From assembly GCF_002163855.1 (NCBI RefSeq), contig NZ_CP019332.1, positions 285,213-349,212 of the forward strand: DNA of 64,000 bases, given 5' to 3'. The notes beneath the pieces are model-generated. The model was not told where the DNA came from and did no database searches. It was given only the letters and a program-made list of their open reading frames with translations. This stretch comes from Winogradskyella sp. PC-19 (GTDB lineage Bacteria > Bacteroidota > Bacteroidia > Flavobacteriales > Flavobacteriaceae). Of this stretch, positions 39,660 to 48,715 are shown piece by piece (the stretch's first letter is position 1; each line of letters begins with the position of its first letter). Made by a program: the position numbers and the translations under genes.

Positions 39660-42092
39660 TTATCTTAATTCTGCTCCTAACTTAGTCTCAAAATTAGTCT
39701 GAAGCTTACTCATTATTTTATCAATCTGCTTATCAGTTAGTGTTTTGTTTTCATCTTGAATCGTAAAACTTACGGCATAACTCTTTTTGCCTGCAGGCAA
39801 GTTTTTACCTTCATAAACATCAAAAAGGTTAATATTTTTGAGTAATTGTTTTTCTGTTTGCTTAGAGATAGTAAAGATATCTTCAAAGCTTACTGAGTTA
39901 TCAATTAATAAAGCAAAATCACGTCTAACCTCGGGATATTTTGGGATGGCTTTGAATTTTATTGAATTGTGTTTTGCCATTTCTAAAACATTGTCCCAAT
40001 TAAAATCAGCAAATAAAACATTTTGAGATATTCCAAAATGTTTAAGAACAGATTTTTTAACCAATCCAAAATCTACCATTTTTAATTTTCCAACAGACAA
40101 ACTCATACCTTCACTAAATAGGTCTGATTTTATAGGAGAAGATTTTAAACGATTCAATCCTAAACGTTGCAAAATAGTTTCGACAGTACCTTTTAAGTAA
40201 AAGAAATCACTCGGAGATAATTGAGCTTTTGGGTCCCAATATTCATCTGATTTATTTCCTGTTACAAATAGGGATAAGTGTTTGTACTCTTCGCGTTGCT
40301 CTGAATATTGGTGGTATGTTTTACCAAATTCAAATAATTTTAAATCGCTTCGTTTTCTATTTATGTTGTATGCAACGGCTTCTAAACCAGAAAATAATAA
40401 AGATTGTCGCATAACACCCAAATCACTACTAAGAGGATTAAGCATCTCGACATTATGGTCAGCATTTAATTGCTCACTTAACGTCATATATTTTGGAGTG
40501 GTTAGCGAATTGGCCATAATCTCAAAAAATCCTTGAGACGCTAATTGATTGCCTATAATATTCTGAAGCTTATAGTCTTCAAATCTTGAAGAATTAGAAA
40601 TCGAAGCATTTAATTTTTCAGTCGTACCTACATTATTATAACCGTAAACACGTAGAATTTCTTCAATAATATCTGCTTCTCGCTGAACATCATTACGATA
40701 CGCTGGTACCGTAAGTCCTAATCCTGTTTCTGTAACATTATTAACTTTAATCTCTAACGAAGTCAGAATACTCTTTATAGTTTCACGAGGAATTTCTTCT
40801 CCAATTAATTTTTTAGCGTTATCAAAACTTAAGCGTACTTCAAAATCATTGATTTTATTGACATAAGTATCAGAGATATCGCTAGAGATTTCTCCGCCAG
40901 CAATTTCGACAATCATTAATGCAGCACGTTTTAATGCATATTCTGTATTATTTGGATCAATGCCACGTTCAAAACGAAAAGATGCATCAGTATTTAACGC
41001 ATGACGTTTTGCAGTTTTACGAACACTTACAGGATTAAAATAGGCACTTTCTAAAAAGATATTTGTTGTGTTTTCTGTAACTCCAGAATTTATACCTCCA
41101 AAAACACCAGCAATACATAATGGTTTTTCGGCATCACAAATCATTAAATCATCTTCATGAAGATCGCGCTCGACCTCATCTAAGGTTGTAAATTTTGTAC
41201 CTGCAGTACATGTTTTGACTTCAATTTTGTTACCAGCAATTTTATTAGCATCAAAAGCATGAAGTGGTTGTCCAAGTTCATGCAGGACATAGTTAGTAAT
41301 GTCTACGATATTATTGATAGGCGCTAAGCCGATAGATTTTAAGCGATGCTGTAACCAACTCGGAGAATCTTCAACTTTTAAACCAGAAATTGTAACACCA
41401 CAATAACGCGGTGCTTTTTCCTTGTCTTGTACGTCGACATCTATTTTTAAAGAGCGTGCATCGACATGGTATGAACTTACGGATGGTGTAATTAACTCTA
41501 ACTGAACATCTTTTTGTAATAAACCGGCTTTTAGGTCACGAGCAACACCATGATGACTCATAGCATCTGCACGGTTTGGCGTTAGTCCAATTTCAAAAAC
41601 ACTATCGTTTTCGATTTCAAAAACTTCTGAAGCAAGAGTACCAACTTTTAGGTCAGTATCTAATACCATGATACCGTCATGAGATTCGCCAAGACCAAGT
41701 TCGTCTTCAGCGCAAATCATTCCGTGACTTTCTTCGCCTCTAATCTTACCTTTTTTGATTTTCCAAGCTTCACCTTCTGCGGTATATAAAGTAGTACCGA
41801 TAGTTGCAACTGGTACTTTTTGTCCAGCAGCTACATTAGGTGCGCCACAAACAATTTGTACAGGCGCATCAGCACCTATATCTACAGTTGTTACTTTTAA
41901 TCGGTCAGCATTTGGATGTTGTTCGCAAGTCAAAACTTCGCCAATAACAATACCTTTTAGGCCACCTTTTACAGACTCGTAAGTCTCAATACCTTCAATC
42001 TCTAAACCTAGGTCTGTGAGTAATTCGCCAGTTTTTTCAGCGTTCCAATCTATTTTTATAAACTGTTTTAACCAGTTGTATGAAATTTTCAT
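39660..42092 (-). CDS. pheT: Phenylalanine-tRNA ligase beta subunit
   Basis: 810 aa from the ATG at 42092; the nine extra codons upstream are ignored. N-terminal tRNA-binding domain with EQHPNADRLKVTTVD, B5 domain LTVPAYRNDVQREADIIEEI, core with NPLSSDLGVMRQSL, and C-terminal anticodon-binding FDVYEGKNLPAGKKSYA. Full-length PheT of the bacterial two-subunit enzyme, which charges tRNA-Phe. Confidence 0.97.
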   Translation of the reverse strand: MKISYNWLKQFIKIDWNAEKTGELLTDLGLEIEGIETYESVKGGLKGIVIGEVLTCEQHPNADRLKVTTVDIGADAPVQIVCGAPNVAAGQKVPVATIGTTLYTAEGEAWKIKKGKIRGEESHGMICAEDELGLGESHDGIMVLDTDLKVGTLASEVFEIENDSVFEIGLTPNRADAMSHHGVARDLKAGLLQKDVQLELITPSVSSYHVDARSLKIDVDVQDKEKAPRYCGVTISGLKVEDSPSWLQHRLKSIGLAPINNIVDITNYVLHELGQPLHAFDANKIAGNKIEVKTCTAGTKFTTLDEVERDLHEDDLMICDAEKPLCIAGVFGGINSGVTENTTNIFLESAYFNPVSVRKTAKRHALNTDASFRFERGIDPNNTEYALKRAALMIVEIAGGEISSDISDTYVNKINDFEVRLSFDNAKKLIGEEIPRETIKSILTSLEIKVNNVTETGLGLTVPAYRNDVQREADIIEEILRVYGYNNVGTTEKLNASISNSSRFEDYKLQNIIGNQLASQGFFEIMANSLTTPKYMTLSEQLNADHNVEMLNPLSSDLGVMRQSLLFSGLEAVAYNINRKRSDLKLFEFGKTYHQYSEQREEYKHLSLFVTGNKSDEYWDPKAQLSPSDFFYLKGTVETILQRLGLNRLKSSPIKSDLFSEGMSLSVGKLKMVDFGLVKKSVLKHFGISQNVLFADFNWDNVLEMAKHNSIKFKAIPKYPEVRRDFALLIDNSVSFEDIFTISKQTEKQLLKNINLFDVYEGKNLPAGKKSYAVSFTIQDENKTLTDKQIDKIMSKLQTNFETKLGAELR

Positions 42093-42216
42093 ATAATCTA
42101 CATCAATATAAGTTAGCAAAGATAATAATACTTAACGCTTAACGAAATATGCATATCCCTTTTTTATGTTACTATTTTGTAGTTATTTCGTGTTACATTT
42201 TTAGCGATTATATATT

Positions 42217-43431
42217 ATGAAGAAATTACTAACGTTTGCCATTGCCTTAATCTTGTTTTCTTGTGCTAATGAAAAACAAACTCAAACCCTAAAAAATGGA
42301 TTTTATAGAGTTACAATAGGTGTACAGGATAATAAAGAGTTGCCTTTTAATATAGAGGTTACCTCACCAACAACATTAAAAATATACAATGCAGACGAAG
42401 TTGTTGAAGTCGATGAAATTGAATACAGAAACGATTCCGTTTTTATAAAACCACCAGTGTTTAAAAGTTATTTTGCAGGTGTATTTGATGGAGACAACCT
42501 TAAAGGCGACTACATAAATAAAACACGAAAGCGCATTACTACTTTTAAAGCTGAATATAATAATGACAAACGATTTTATCCTAACATAGCTGCGGCATAC
42601 GATATAAGTGGTGTTTGGGAGACTGTGTTTAGTAAAGGTCTTGAAGGAGAAGAGTATATAGCAAAAGGTGTTTTTAATCAAGATGGACAAAACGTTACCG
42701 GAACGTTTAGAACGACTACTGGCGATTACAGATATCTCGAAGGTGTCATGGATGGTAGTACACTAAAACTATCTACTTACGATGGTGCACATGCGTTTTT
42801 GTTTGAAGCAAAAGTTACAGACTCTACACTTGATGGTAGTTTTTATTCTGGTTTACATTGGAAAGAACCTTTTGTAGCTCAAAAAAATCCTGAATATGAA
42901 TTGCCAGAAATTGACGAATTGACCTATTTGAATGATGGTTATGAATCTTTGGAGTTTTCTTTCCCTGATGAAACAGGTCAAATGGTATCGTTAAGTGATG
43001 CGCATTTTAAGGACAAAGTAGTTTTGGTACAAATTATGGGTACTTGGTGTCCTAATTGTTTGGATAGTAGTAAGTTTTATACCCAATTCCATAACGCCAA
43101 TAAAGATAAAGGTTTTGAGGTTGTGGCACTTACTGTAGAGTTTAAAAAAACTCCAGAAGCAGCTTTTGAAAACATCAATCGATTACGCGAACGTATAGGT
43201 ATGACTTATCCTATACTGTTGGCGCAATATGGTACAGGAAGCAAGTCTAAATTACAAGAAAAACTCCCAGCACTTAACCATATAATTTCTTATCCAACCT
43301 CAATTTTTATTGATAAAACTGGTAAAGTTCGTAAAATAGATACTGGTTTTAATGGACCTGCTACTGGGGAAAAATACACGGAGTATAAAGCAGAATTTGA
43401 AGCCTTTGTTGCTGAATTATTAGCAGAGTAA
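42217..43431 (+). CDS. Thioredoxin-like lipoprotein (TlpA family)
   Basis: 404 aa. Lipoprotein signal LILFSCAN (cysteine 16). The first part (about 20-230) has repeated beta hairpins of unknown family, with NKTRKRITTFKAEY. The last 170 residues are a TlpA/ResA-type thioredoxin domain with C278-P-N-C281 in GTWCPNCLDS, able to reduce or isomerise disulfides in the periplasm. The gene stands alone, divergent from pheT, and the palindrome at 43442 lies behind it. Confidence 0.87.
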   Translation: MKKLLTFAIALILFSCANEKQTQTLKNGFYRVTIGVQDNKELPFNIEVTSPTTLKIYNADEVVEVDEIEYRNDSVFIKPPVFKSYFAGVFDGDNLKGDYINKTRKRITTFKAEYNNDKRFYPNIAAAYDISGVWETVFSKGLEGEEYIAKGVFNQDGQNVTGTFRTTTGDYRYLEGVMDGSTLKLSTYDGAHAFLFEAKVTDSTLDGSFYSGLHWKEPFVAQKNPEYELPEIDELTYLNDGYESLEFSFPDETGQMVSLSDAHFKDKVVLVQIMGTWCPNCLDSSKFYTQFHNANKDKGFEVVALTVEFKKTPEAAFENINRLRERIGMTYPILLAQYGTGSKSKLQEKLPALNHIISYPTSIFIDKTGKVRKIDTGFNGPATGEKYTEYKAEFEAFVAELLAE

Positions 43432-43441
43432 AATTGAATTA

Positions 43442-43467
43442 CGCTTAACTATCATGATAGTTAAGCG
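43442..43467. terminator. Perfect 26-bp palindrome between convergent genes
   Basis: CGCTTAACTATCA-TGATAGTTAAGCG with no loop. It lies between two converging genes and is followed by a T-rich stretch, so it probably ends transcription in both directions, although the T run is interrupted. Confidence 0.5.
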
Positions 43468-43537
43468 AAGTTAGTTTTTATATTTTTAGAAATCAATAGC
43501 TTATGATGTAATTCCTACAGTTTTTATAAACAGATTA

Positions 43538-44119
43538 TTAGCCATGTATGGTTTCGCTTTTACCGTAGCTTTTAATAATTTCACCTTCAAATTCTACGAG
43601 TTCTTTCCATCGTTTTTCGACATCAATGCCTTTACCATATTTTCTTGCAAAGGTTATAAATACGGTATAATGTCCAGCTTCGCTAACCATTAAGTCATAA
43701 TAAAACTTAGACAGTTCAGGGTCGCTAATACGTTGCGATAATAACTTAAAACGTTCACAACTACGTGCTTCAATCATTGCAGAGAACAATAAACGGTCGA
43801 CCATACTTTGTAGACGATTACCGCCACGATTCATAAACTTATAAAGCTGATTGACATAGTGGTCTTTTCGTTTTGGTCCAAGTGTATAACCTCGTTCTTT
43901 GATAATGTTATGTACCATCTGAAAATGCTCAATCTCTTCCTTGGCTAACTCTAAAAGTGCGGTGACCAAATCTTCATGTTCGCTATTATGTGTTATTATG
44001 GTAATGGCATTGGTTGCAGCTTTTTGTTCGCACCAAGCATGGTCAACAAGAATTTCTTCAATATTCGACTCGACAATGGTTACCCAACGTGGGTCAGTTT
44101 CTAATTTTAAATGCAGCAT
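43538..44119 (-). CDS. miaE: tRNA-(ms2io6A)-hydroxylase-like diiron protein
   Basis: 193 aa, four-helix ferritin-like bundle. Diiron ligands appear as WCEQKAA, EEIEHFQMVHNII, EARSCERF and SEAGHYTVF. MiaE hydroxylates the isopentenyl side chain at tRNA position 37. The gene symbol is by family resemblance, and an unrelated diiron oxidase is possible but less likely. Convergent with the upstream lipoprotein gene. Confidence 0.86.
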   Translation of the reverse strand: MLHLKLETDPRWVTIVESNIEEILVDHAWCEQKAATNAITIITHNSEHEDLVTALLELAKEEIEHFQMVHNIIKERGYTLGPKRKDHYVNQLYKFMNRGGNRLQSMVDRLLFSAMIEARSCERFKLLSQRISDPELSKFYYDLMVSEAGHYTVFITFARKYGKGIDVEKRWKELVEFEGEIIKSYGKSETIHG

Positions 44120-44291
44120 AGATTATATCAGCTTTATTTTGGGTTTCAAAAATCAAAGATAATCAGATTTTTGGCAGTTCTTAAGGTTACGTTAATTAAC
44201 AAATTGTATAGTTTCTTTAACAGAGTACTAACAGCTTACCTTTTTAAAACAGTCTAATTTGCTATAACTAAATTAACTAAACCAATATAAA

Positions 44292-45377
44292 ATGAAAAAA
44301 ACAATTACTTCTGTTTTTACTTTACTCTTATTATGCGCTTCGGTAACAGTATCGGCTCAACTCGATTTGCCAAGCGGTAGCCAAAAAGCATCCATAACGC
44401 AACGTGTAGGTACAACAGATATTACCATAGACTACTCGAGACCTAGTGTTAGAGCTAGAGAGATTTGGGGAAAACTAGTGCCTTTTGGGCTAAATAATTT
44501 GGGATTTGGTACATCCAAAGCAGCACCTTGGCGTGCAGGAGCAGACGAAAATACAACCATAACTTTTGAACACGATGTAAAAGTCGAAGGTAAAGCTGTA
44601 TCAGCAGGTACATACGGTTTTCATATCAATGTAAAGGACGATAAGAATGCTACAATTATTCTGTCTTCGGATACTGAATCTTGGGGAAGTTATTTTTATG
44701 AACCTGCTAACGATGTTTTAAATGCAGATATCGCAATTAAGGACATTCCGCATGTAGAAACTTTGTCTTTTGCTTTTGATGTTGTCACACCAACATCTAC
44801 AACGGCGTCTTTAAAATGGGAAAAGAAAGCATTTCCTTTTAAAATTGAAGTCGAAGTATCCGATGTTGTGTTAAGCGATATAAGAAGTCAATTTAAAGGT
44901 CAAAAAGGGTTCACTAGACAAAATTGGGAACAAGCTGCTGGTTATGCTCTAAACAACAATGGTGATTTGGATGAAGCACTTGGTTGGATTAATAACGCAT
45001 TAGAAGGTCAGTTTTTCAGTCAAAAAACTGTAAATGGCTTAGCTATTAAAGCTCAGATACTTCAGAAAAAAGGAGACTCTGATGGCTTTGGTAACACTAT
45101 GGACGAGGCTTTGACCATTGCTACACCTAATCAAATAAACCGAATGGGTTATGCAATGGTTAGATCTAAGGACTATGACCGCGCCATTAAATATTTTAGT
45201 AAAAATGTAAAGTCCGACCCTAAAAATGCAAATTGGTACGATAGTTTAGGTGAGGCTTATAAAGCTAAAGGCGATAAAAAGAATGCGATTAAGTATTTTA
45301 AAAAAGCATTATCTCTTAAGCCTTCGGATAGAATAAAAGCCAACTCTGAGAAAAACTTAAAAGAGTTACAATCTTAA
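44292..45377 (+). CDS. DUF2911 protein with C-terminal TPR motifs
   Basis: 361 aa with signal peptide (SVFTLLLLCASVTVSAQ). DUF2911 spans about 20-185 (RPSVRAREIWGKLVPFG and WRAGADENTTITFEHDV). Residues 215-361 hold TPR-like helices, including DRAIKYFSKNVKSDPKN and KKNAIKYFKKALSLKP. The family has unknown function in the periplasm, and the TPR part suggests a protein-protein interaction role. Ends 37 bases before a terminator. Confidence 0.85.
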   Translation: MKKTITSVFTLLLLCASVTVSAQLDLPSGSQKASITQRVGTTDITIDYSRPSVRAREIWGKLVPFGLNNLGFGTSKAAPWRAGADENTTITFEHDVKVEGKAVSAGTYGFHINVKDDKNATIILSSDTESWGSYFYEPANDVLNADIAIKDIPHVETLSFAFDVVTPTSTTASLKWEKKAFPFKIEVEVSDVVLSDIRSQFKGQKGFTRQNWEQAAGYALNNNGDLDEALGWINNALEGQFFSQKTVNGLAIKAQILQKKGDSDGFGNTMDEALTIATPNQINRMGYAMVRSKDYDRAIKYFSKNVKSDPKNANWYDSLGEAYKAKGDKKNAIKYFKKALSLKPSDRIKANSEKNLKELQS

Positions 45378-45414
45378 AAATTTTCAATCAAAACTCGATA
45401 TAATCTTGTTTTGG

Positions 45415-45451
45415 AAAGCCTGGTAATTGGTTGGTGGCCAGGCTTTTTTTT
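45415..45451. terminator. Terminator between DUF2911 and amine oxidase genes
   Basis: AAAGCCTGG...CCAGGCTTT stem with 14-base loop and T8 run, serving the plus-strand DUF2911 gene; the convergent amine oxidase gene ends six bases beyond. Confidence 0.75.
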
Positions 45452-45456
45452 GTTTT

Positions 45457-46530
45457 CTATTTTCTTTGAAGCGTATGTTTTAATTGACTAAAAATATATT
45501 TGGTACTTGTAATGGCACCTTCCATTTTTCCTGGAAAAACTGAACTTGTTTCTGCTCCGGCAATATATAATCTATTGTCTAAAAATGAGTTTTTGTATAG
45601 CGGATGACCGTTATTTGTTTGTGGCATTAAAAAGCTTTCTGAGTTAATTGAAGTTAGTTTTTCATGCTTCCAAATGCACTCCTCATAACTATTATAATTC
45701 AAGGCTACATCGCCGTAATAGCTTTGTAATTGCTGTAAAGCAAGGTTTTTTCTTTTGTCTATCGATGAATCATGATAGCTACCGTTCATAAATCCACTTA
45801 AGGCATATAAATTTCCGTCTACACTTGAATGGTCGTAAAATTCTTGAATTGGACCAACACTGCTATAAATGGTACTGCTGTTATTGGTTTTCCAAAACGC
45901 TTGCTTATATGTAAAGCCTATTCTGATAGAATCGTGCATCCAAGTGTGTGTTTTTGATAATAACGTACGTATTTCTTCAGGAAGCGTAGGTTTAGTGTTT
46001 ATTGTTTTTGAAAAGAGTAGTGGTGGTAATGTCGAAACAACATATTTACATTGATACTTTGTATTATCAGAGATGGCTTCTATACCATTTTCAGTTAATT
46101 CTACGGAATTAATCTTTTGGCTCAAGTCTATGTTTTCTGTACCTATTTTCTTTAATAAAGCATCAATTATCGAATACGTTCCATTTTCAACACGGTAACT
46201 TTTACTATCATTCTTTGGTAATTTAACTAGTTGAGCATTTTTCATTCCATTTGGATGATATATGGCTGTATCTCCATAAAACTGTTCAAATAGATTGATA
46301 TTTAAATCTTTAAGTAATTTAATGACTGAGGTTTGCTGGTCTATAATCCAAGTGGCTCCAAGTTCTATTGGTGCTTGGTCGGTATTGTATGCAGTTTTAA
46401 TTCTTCCTCCAAGGCGGCTATTGGCTTCAGAAACAATACATTTAATATTACTTTGTTGCAGAAGATAGGCGAGTGTTAAGCCAGTTAAACCACCGCCAAT
46501 TATTAAGATTTCAGTTTTTTTTATGTTCAT
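45457..46530 (-). CDS. FAD-dependent amine oxidase
   Basis: 357-aa flavoprotein of the monoamine oxidase/polyamine oxidase group. N-terminal dinucleotide site LIIGGGLTGLTLAYLL, then SEANSRLGGRIKT and PIELGATWI, and a C-terminal FAD site LYIAGAETSSVFPGKMEGA. Four bases from recG on the same strand. No signal peptide. Substrate unknown; some family members act on carotenoid or porphyrin intermediates. Confidence 0.86.
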   Translation of the reverse strand: MNIKKTEILIIGGGLTGLTLAYLLQQSNIKCIVSEANSRLGGRIKTAYNTDQAPIELGATWIIDQQTSVIKLLKDLNINLFEQFYGDTAIYHPNGMKNAQLVKLPKNDSKSYRVENGTYSIIDALLKKIGTENIDLSQKINSVELTENGIEAISDNTKYQCKYVVSTLPPLLFSKTINTKPTLPEEIRTLLSKTHTWMHDSIRIGFTYKQAFWKTNNSSTIYSSVGPIQEFYDHSSVDGNLYALSGFMNGSYHDSSIDKRKNLALQQLQSYYGDVALNYNSYEECIWKHEKLTSINSESFLMPQTNNGHPLYKNSFLDNRLYIAGAETSSVFPGKMEGAITSTKYIFSQLKHTLQRK

Positions 46531-46533
46531 GTA

Positions 46534-48636
46534 TTATGAAATATAATTCCAAATATTTCGGTATTTACTCATCTGGCGATATGTTTCGAGAATAACTCCA
46601 TGTTGAGGTGCTGCTAGACTTGGATCTAGTTTTAAAACTTGTTTTGCGTAATAACGTGCTTGCTGCAAGATATCTTTGTCTTTTACAACATCTGCAATAC
46701 GAAGATTTAATACACCGCTTTGTTGTGTGCCCATAATGTCTCCTGGACCACGAAGCTTAAGGTCAACTTCGGCAATTTCAAAACCATCACTAGAGCGTAC
46801 CATTGTTTGTAAGCGTGTTTTACTGTTTTCACTGAGTTTGTGGCTGGTCATAAGTATACAATAGCTTTGCTCAGAACCACGACCAACACGACCTCTTAGT
46901 TGGTGTAATTGCGACAAACCAAAACGTTCTGCGCTTTCGATTATCATAACAGATGCATTTGGGACGTTAACGCCAACCTCAATAACCGTAGTAGCTACCA
47001 TGATTTGTGTTTCTCCTTTGACAAAGCGTTGCATTTCGTATTCTTTGTTTGCAGGTTTCATTTTACCATGAACAATAGATATTTGATAATTAGGCATCGC
47101 AAATTCTCTCGATATACTCTCATAGCCATCCATTAAATCTTTATAATCCATTTTTTCGCTTTCTTGAATCAATGGATAGACTATATATACTTGTCGTCCT
47201 TTAGCAATTTCATCTTTCATGAATTTGAAAACTTTCAAGCGATTATTGTCATAACGATGAACCGTTTTTATAGGTTGTCGTCCAGCTGGTAATTCGTCAA
47301 TAATAGAGATGTCTAAATCGCCATAAACTGACATTGCCAAAGTTCTTGGGATTGGCGTTGCGGTCATGACTAAAATGTGTGGAGGAGATGTGTTTTTTTT
47401 CCACAACTTACTTCGTTGTGCGACTCCAAATCTATGTTGTTCGTCAATAATTGCGAGTCCTAAATTTTTAAACTTCACCTTATCTTCAAGTAGTGCATGT
47501 GTGCCAACTAGTATCTGCAAATTGCCATTTTCAAGATTTTCGTGAATAATCTTACGTTCTGAAGTTTTACTTGAGCCTGTTAATAGTGAAATACTGATAT
47601 TCATTAATTTACATAATTCACTTAATCCATTATAGTGTTGGACTGACAAAATTTCAGTTGGCGCCATTAGACAACATTGAAAACCGTTGTCAAGCCCCAT
47701 AAGCATTGACATAAAAGCAACTATGGTTTTGCCTGAGCCAACATCACCTTGTAAAAGACGATTCATTTGTGCATTACTACCTAAATCTGTTCTAATTTCT
47801 TTTAAAACACGTTTTTGGGCATTGGTCAAATCAAAGGGTAAATGGTCTTTATAAAATGTATTGAAGTAATCGCCAACTTCAGAAAACGGAAAGCCTTTAA
47901 TCTTTGATTTATGAATCAAATTTTTAAGAATTAATTGTAATTGTATGTAAAATAATTCTTCAAATTTTAATCGAAATTGTGCCTTTGCTAAAAGCTCTGG
48001 CGTCTTTGGGAAATGAATATTAAAAAGCGCATCAGATTTTGAAATTAATTTCAGTTCATTTCTAATGTTTTCTGATAGTGTTTCTGAGAATCTGCCTTTA
48101 GTCTCTAAAAACAGCTGTTGCATTATTTTTGAAACGACTTTGTTGGTTATGCCTTTATTAGATAGTTTTTCTGTTGAAGGATATATGGCTTGCATAGCAG
48201 AGCGCAAATTATTTTCATGTTCAGATTTAAGCTCAATTTCTGGATGTGGCATGCTGTATTTACCGCTAAACCAGTTGGTTTTTCCGAAAATCACGTAAGG
48301 TTTACCAATTTTAAGACTTTCTCTAATCCATTTTTGACCGCGAAACCAGACCAATTCCATCATGCCAGTTTCGTCTTTAAAGTCAGCGACTAGGCGTTTG
48401 CCTCTTTTTTGAGCCACTTCTCTAAAACCTGTTATAATGCCAGTAATTTGGACTTCGGCATTATTGCGCTGTAATTCACTGATTTTGTAGTAGCGCGTAC
48501 GGTCTATATAACGATTAGGAAAAAGATTGATAAGGTCTTGATACGTTTTTACACCTAATTCTGAGCGTAGTAAATCAGCCCGATTTGGGCCAACACCTTT
48601 TAGATAATCGATAGGAGTTTGGAGATTTACACTCAT
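46534..48636 (-). CDS. recG: ATP-dependent DNA helicase RecG
   Basis: 700 aa. Wedge (OB) domain (about 50-150), Walker A QGDVGSGKTIVAF, DExH-type IIDEQHRFGV, and helicase C-terminal TQIMVATTVIEVGVNVPNA, ending in the RecG-specific hairpin RLQTMVRSSDGFEIAEVDLK. It drives branch migration of stalled forks and Holliday junctions. Upstream promoter region is short and divergent to the M1 peptidase gene (79 bases). Confidence 0.95.
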   Translation of the reverse strand: MSVNLQTPIDYLKGVGPNRADLLRSELGVKTYQDLINLFPNRYIDRTRYYKISELQRNNAEVQITGIITGFREVAQKRGKRLVADFKDETGMMELVWFRGQKWIRESLKIGKPYVIFGKTNWFSGKYSMPHPEIELKSEHENNLRSAMQAIYPSTEKLSNKGITNKVVSKIMQQLFLETKGRFSETLSENIRNELKLISKSDALFNIHFPKTPELLAKAQFRLKFEELFYIQLQLILKNLIHKSKIKGFPFSEVGDYFNTFYKDHLPFDLTNAQKRVLKEIRTDLGSNAQMNRLLQGDVGSGKTIVAFMSMLMGLDNGFQCCLMAPTEILSVQHYNGLSELCKLMNISISLLTGSSKTSERKIIHENLENGNLQILVGTHALLEDKVKFKNLGLAIIDEQHRFGVAQRSKLWKKNTSPPHILVMTATPIPRTLAMSVYGDLDISIIDELPAGRQPIKTVHRYDNNRLKVFKFMKDEIAKGRQVYIVYPLIQESEKMDYKDLMDGYESISREFAMPNYQISIVHGKMKPANKEYEMQRFVKGETQIMVATTVIEVGVNVPNASVMIIESAERFGLSQLHQLRGRVGRGSEQSYCILMTSHKLSENSKTRLQTMVRSSDGFEIAEVDLKLRGPGDIMGTQQSGVLNLRIADVVKDKDILQQARYYAKQVLKLDPSLAAPQHGVILETYRQMSKYRNIWNYIS

Positions 48637-48715
48637 AAAGCGAATTTAATTCTTTTCGATAAAACTTGTTACTTATAATTTGCATTTTGGTGTTATCCTT
48701 GTGTAGTTTTACGGT

